64,000 nt of DNA from contig WPIO01000011.1 in assembly GCA_009760855.2 (NCBI GenBank), positions 8,836,501 to 8,900,500 on the forward strand, in the 5' to 3' direction. Below, piece after piece: positions 23,031-64,000 of this stretch. The notes beneath the pieces are model-generated. The model was not told the DNA's origin and made no database searches. It saw only the letters and a list, made by a program, of their open reading frames with translations. Made by a program: the position numbers and the translations under genes. Numbering within the stretch: position 1 is the first letter of the stretch; the number at the start of each line of letters is the position of its first letter. The stretch comes from Cristatella mucedo. Lineage: Eukaryota; Bryozoa; Phylactolaemata; Cristatellidae.

Positions 23031-23760
23031 ATGGTTACTGTTATCGTTGCACGCGGTTTCGAGCGCCGGTAGCAGCCGGAGAATAGTATTTCCATTGAGC
23101 CAGAAGCAATTTCCTTAGATACCGGTATACGTAAAAGTAACTTTCGAGTCCGGACCGCCGCGGAGCGAGTGTCGGCCTTTTCTCGGCCGTCATCCGACGG
23201 CGTCGGATGAAGCGATCTCAGCGCGCGCGCATGAAGTGCATCGCCTCGCTCTCTCTGTCTCTCTCTCTCTCTCGCGCGCGCGCTGCAGCGCGAGGACTGG
23301 GGCGGCGAGTTTTCGCGGAGCATGCGACGGCATCGCCCAATGAGCGGGAGCGGTCCTTCCTTTTCCCCCGACTCAGGGCGCACGAATAGAGAGAGCGCTA
23401 GCCGCTGACCGCGAGAACGGCGGCGGCGGCTAGCGCGCCGCAGCCGCGCGGCTCGCACCGCGCGGCTGCGGTCGCTCTGCCGCCTCAGCGCGCTGGCTCG
23501 CGGCTCGGAGCGTGCGAGCCTGCGGCGATCCGGCCCCCGGCGGCCGCGTCTCGGTGCGGGCAAACAGAGACTCGCGCGCTCGTCGGCAGCTCCCAGCAGC
23601 AGGGCAAAGCATCGCCGGACGCTCGGCTGGAAGGCGCCGGCGACTCGCACGGCCATGCCGGAAGTCTTGCCAGAGCAGCAGCCATTCTTGCGAGTCGAGC
23701 CCAGCGAATGTCGGCTTGACAGACCGGTCGTACAGCTTTGGGCGCGAATGCCCTTCCCCT

Positions 23761-24745
23761 ATCTTTGGTCTTTTTGTACTTTTCTCGGTCCTCCGTAATT
23801 GGACAAGCATTTCTTGTTTCGGAAGCTGGCCGTATTGCTCGGTCGTGAACCTCCGAGCTTCGGAGAAACGATTACTCCGATAGCGAAGGAGTGAAATGAG
23901 CATTAAAAAAGGCGCTAAAGACGTCGTGTGCTCGGAACAGTCGGGAAGCCGTGCAGGATCGCGGTGATTTCCCCCCAGACTTTTCGCGAACATTATATTT
24001 TTGACCTTTTCTTTACTCATTCGTCACCCGTGACTTGTTGCAATATTTTCCAAAGATGTCTGCCTCGTTTTCCTTATTTATTCGCGGCGGGTATATTTCG
24101 ACAGTCTTCAGCCGATACTTTCGTACGGTACCGCCGTTGCCTTCTACAAGGGGCTCGCTGGTTATTTTAGGTAGCCATTACTCGCATGCGCAGGCTGCGG
24201 TGAGTGGGTCTCCAATGACCAATTGACCTGCAGCCATTGCTACCAAGTATAGCAGTTACAAACTTATAAGTAGCGGCGAAGCCTTTCGTGTACATATGAC
24301 CCTATCAAATGTCCGTAAGGCAATACAGCAAACTTCAGCTTTATATGAAGAAAGAAAAACTGAATTTTGTTAGAAAGAGTCTATTGGGTATCACAATGAG
24401 AAGATGCAACATTCTAAATCCACTGGCCAGATTTCCCAACTGGCAGCATAACTTCATCAAGACAATATAAGCAATAAGCAAATGTGGCTCAACCGTGAGT
24501 TGAGTCGACATGCAGTTACACGTCCCAAAGGGATATCGTAGCAGTCCCGACCAAGTTGAACGTCCGAATTTTCTAATGGCAGATACCAACCAACTCATTC
24601 ACTTCGTCTGAAAATTAGCCATACCGACATGCGCGACCATTGTCAGGGTCCAGAATCAGCACTCTTGACCAAGTACTGCTAGGCTCTGTCGCCAACTGAA
24701 ACACCGCAGTCCTCGAACTTCCTTTGGGTGTAGGAATATGATTAC
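23761..24745. other. Intergenic DNA, nothing recognised
   Basis: GC content falls back to the background level. No coding frame or repeat is supported. Confidence 0.35.
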
Positions 24746-24749
24746 TAAC

Positions 24750-25605
24750 GGAATCTGCTGCAGTAACTGAACTACTGAAAGCTTGCCCTGCCGACATTCA
24801 ATCCTGGATGTCGGAGAATTTCTTGAAAATTAACGGCAATAACACTAAACTGCTGCTCACGGGACACTCTCAGCGTGTGGCTGGACTAGAAGGCTTTGCT
24901 CTTCTAATAGGCGATGGTGTTGTGCGACCATCACATGCTCAAAACTTAAGTGCAATCTTCGACAGCTGCCTAAATTTTAAAAGCATCGTTCAGAAGACTG
25001 CTTCTATAGCCAGTCATCACGTCCGATCTCTAAGATTAGGAACTGTCTTCCACGGTGGCTTGCAAAAGATTGAGCTATCTCTTCAGTTCTGTCACGGCTA
25101 GATTATTGTCATTCCCTTTAAGCTGGGCTAACGAAAGAAGCCACTAGGCCACTGCGGCTGGCTATGAATATGGCTGCAAGGCTAGTTAGCAGATCCAATG
25201 TGTCTCCTTTGCTAAAAGAGCTAGGATGGCTTCCGGTTGATCAACGGATACAGAGCAAAGTTCTTACGCTGACCTACAAGGCCAACAACGGCTTGGCTCC
25301 TGCATACCTAGCTGAAATGCTGCACCAGTTTCAGCCTCCTCGTGCCCTCAGGTCCAGTATGGACAATAAATTGGCTACTCCATTCCTCTGCTTTAAGACA
25401 GTTGGCGACAGAAGCACTCCCTCAACTGCTCTCCTGACTCTGCTATGCTTCCCATTTTCTTTGCTGCGTGAGATGAAGTCTGTTGGCTACCGAATGCATA
25501 CCGAAAGCCGCTTAGGCTGTGGGTGCGCTACACAAAGCTGTCCTGCGTTACACTCACAGTCTTTGTGGTTTCGTGGAGTTACACACGGAGATACATTGAC
25601 ATGAC
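24750..25605 (+). mobile_element. L2B LINE: end of RT, C-terminal region and 3' UTR
   Basis: This is the longest L2B copy. The frame at 24,808-25,101 reads WMSENFLKINGNNTKLLL, the L2 RT segment after YADD. A second frame at 25,164-25,604 reads VSPLLKELGWLPVDQRIQ and NGLAPAYLAEML. It ends in the L2B 3' UTR (ttggctaccgaatgcatacc). A stop and a frameshift separate the two frames. Confidence 0.88.
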
Positions 25606-26807
25606 GTCGTTGTATTGCAGCCTCAAGGCAAATCCGACAGCACAGCATTATAGCCAAGACGGATCAGTGGCAGCTGTAGGCATACGAAGCACATTATACT
25701 ACACTGTAGAACCCGGAACACATTTCTCGTGTAGGCAAGAATTGCAGTTCATTACGCATTAACCCTGGGTATATAAATAACTGTAGGGTGCTAAGCTCGG
25801 TGGTCTTCACATACGCAGGCTCTTTTGATGGCCCGTCATACGGCAATTGCAATCCTGCCAATAAGACTTTATGTGGATATCTTGGAGAGAATGTCTTCAG
25901 CATACGAATCGTAGACATTTGATGCAGTATTTAAGAGCAAAGCAGCCAGTGGACTAGTAGAGTTGCTGGTGATACAGAGTTGCAGCGAATTCCGGCTCTA
26001 AATTCCACACTTTCAAGCTACCAGCAAATTGGCAGCTGCTAAGAGCTTTCAACTGTTCCCATTGTTCGAGCAAGCCCTTCTCGAGCACCTCTGCAGTCAC
26101 GTGTCACAGTCACGTGTCATAACAGCTTACTATCTACACTTCTCTGCCCAATACCACAAGCAACGAGTCATCGCGTAACGGCATCCGTGCCGCAGGGGTC
26201 TGTGGCATTGGGAGAGGCGCTTTATACCGTGGACACTCAATGCGGTAGTGGGCGTTGCGTGTCCACTCAAAGTGACGGCACAGGCTAGTAAACACAGTAG
26301 CAAGAGCTGTGAGGCGTTGGCTCGGCGCTACTGCTGCTACCTGCTGCAGCGCCGCCGAGCGGCACGTGCGAGCACCGGCAGAGGAGGACAAGCGATGAAC
26401 TAGTCGGCGCTGGAATGGACATGGATTCTGGCAATGCAGTCACGTCTCATGGACGAAGGCTCGCTCCTTCGAGGTAGATCCAGCACTATCGATGGTGATG
26501 TGAGCAAGACAGCAGGTTTACCACACAACTGCAGTTGGAGAAAGAAAAAAATCGGGCCTCCTGTCGGTCGGCAGAGGAGGCTCGCTAGCTCGCCGACGTG
26601 GACTCGTCGATGGCTTGGCCGATGGCTTGCTGAGGTGCAAGCCGATCTACGAGCGAGTCACTTCCTCCGAGGCCACAGCCGTGACCGAGGGTGCAGGCAC
26701 GGAGCAGCGCTGCTGCACGGTAACCAAGGGAACAAGCACGGGGCAGCGCTGCTGCACGGCAGCCCTGCTGTACGGCGTCCGTCGCAGCCGAGTGAAATGC
26801 TGGCTCG
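25606..26807. other. 3' flank of VPS16, no other gene seen
   Basis: No AATAAA or ATTAAA was seen on the minus strand within about 400 bases of the stop. A short tandem duplication (about 45 bases, gcagcgctgctgcacgg) lies at 26,700-26,765. A minus-strand frame at 26,134-26,391 has no recognised motif. Confidence 0.4.
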
Positions 26808-63745
<36,938 letters not shown>

Positions 63746-64000
63746 CTAAAAAAAAATTAAATGGACGCTGCGAGCAGTTGCATGACACGACGGCGCCACT
63801 TGTTTCAAAGAGACCAGCAACGTTTGCTCGCTGGCCAGGCAGGTTGCGAGCTGGAACAACACGCGATCTGTGACAATTATAGTGCTTCGGACTCGAGCGG
63901 CAAAGGCGATCAAGCTCTGCGAACGAATTTCAACCCAGGATTTCCACAACTAGGTGCATAAAAGCTCTGCCTTTCCAAAGAAATTTCGTCGACGGGCACA
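63746..64000. other. 3' part of VPS16 intron 1
   Basis: The missing exon 1 should encode a start resembling human MDCYTANWNPLG. No such frame is found on the minus strand here, so exon 1 lies beyond the window. No other feature is seen. Confidence 0.7.

Larger units (their letters stand above)
18640..23760. other. CpG-rich, very GC-rich block (about 5 kb), no gene recognised
   Basis: CpG is frequent and GC is far higher than in the rest of the window. The long overlapping open frames on both strands (up to 350 codons) are arginine-, alanine- and serine-rich and come from GC-rich and simple sequence. I do not believe they are genes. L2B and SINE2 copies inside the block keep their CpGs, as expected for DNA that is unmethylated in the germ line, but also expected if the copies are young. 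Confidence 0.6.

Noticed and set aside
20843-23656. Open frames of 180-350 codons, rich in arginine and alanine
   Set aside because: High GC removes stop codons; overlapping frames exist on both strands and none has a recognisable domain.
26134-26391. 86-codon minus-strand frame with ordinary composition just downstream of VPS16
   Set aside because: No recognised family; lies after the VPS16 stop and may be 3' flank. Not enough to call a gene.

Overview
This window is nuclear DNA from an animal, and its only recognisable protein-coding gene is VPS16. The evidence for an animal genome is GT-AG introns of 0.1 to 6.7 kb, L2/CR1-type LINEs with (ATT)n tails, tRNA-derived SINEs, hAT-type DNA transposons and long microsatellites. 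The VPS16 protein aligns with the human protein, as I remember it, over essentially its whole length. The N-terminal beta-propeller is only moderately conserved (roughly 40% by eye over exon 8), so I read the source as an invertebrate rather than a vertebrate. I cannot name the phylum.

Region 1 to about 26,800 is intergenic and repeat-rich. It holds fragments of two LINE families, called L2A and L2B here, several tRNA-derived SINEs, one non-autonomous hAT element (8135-8539) and a perfect 32-bp hairpin (7727-7794). It also holds a CpG-rich, very GC-rich block of about 5 kb (18,640-23,760) in which no gene was recognised. The best-preserved LINE is an antisense L2A copy at 14,144-15,603 with an uninterrupted 231-codon reverse transcriptase frame.

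Region 26,808 to 63,745 is VPS16 on the minus strand. Nineteen exons were joined by phase-consistent GT-AG sites and give 822 codons plus a stop. Only the first exon, about 18 codons, lies beyond the right edge. VPS16 is the shared core subunit of the HOPS and CORVET endolysosomal tethering complexes and recruits the SM protein VPS33. The introns are filled with L2A and L2B LINEs and with SINEs, some nested inside each other, plus a probable Ty3/gypsy integrase relic. Three extreme simple repeats are also present: (GGA)n of 514 bp in intron 5, (GA)n of about 370 bp in intron 11 and (CAG)n of 80 bp in intron 12. Intron 5 also carries a small hAT element with 8-bp target duplications that closely resembles SPIN ('Space Invaders'), a family known for horizontal transfer between animal phyla.

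The main points of interest are the SPIN-like element, the apparent LINE/SINE partnership (a SINE whose 3' tail imitates the L2A 3' end), the nested insertion chronology and the polypyrimidine-loaded introns. I found no new multi-gene system. Repeat boundaries are good to about 10-20 bases, and exon boundaries are exact as far as I can read them.
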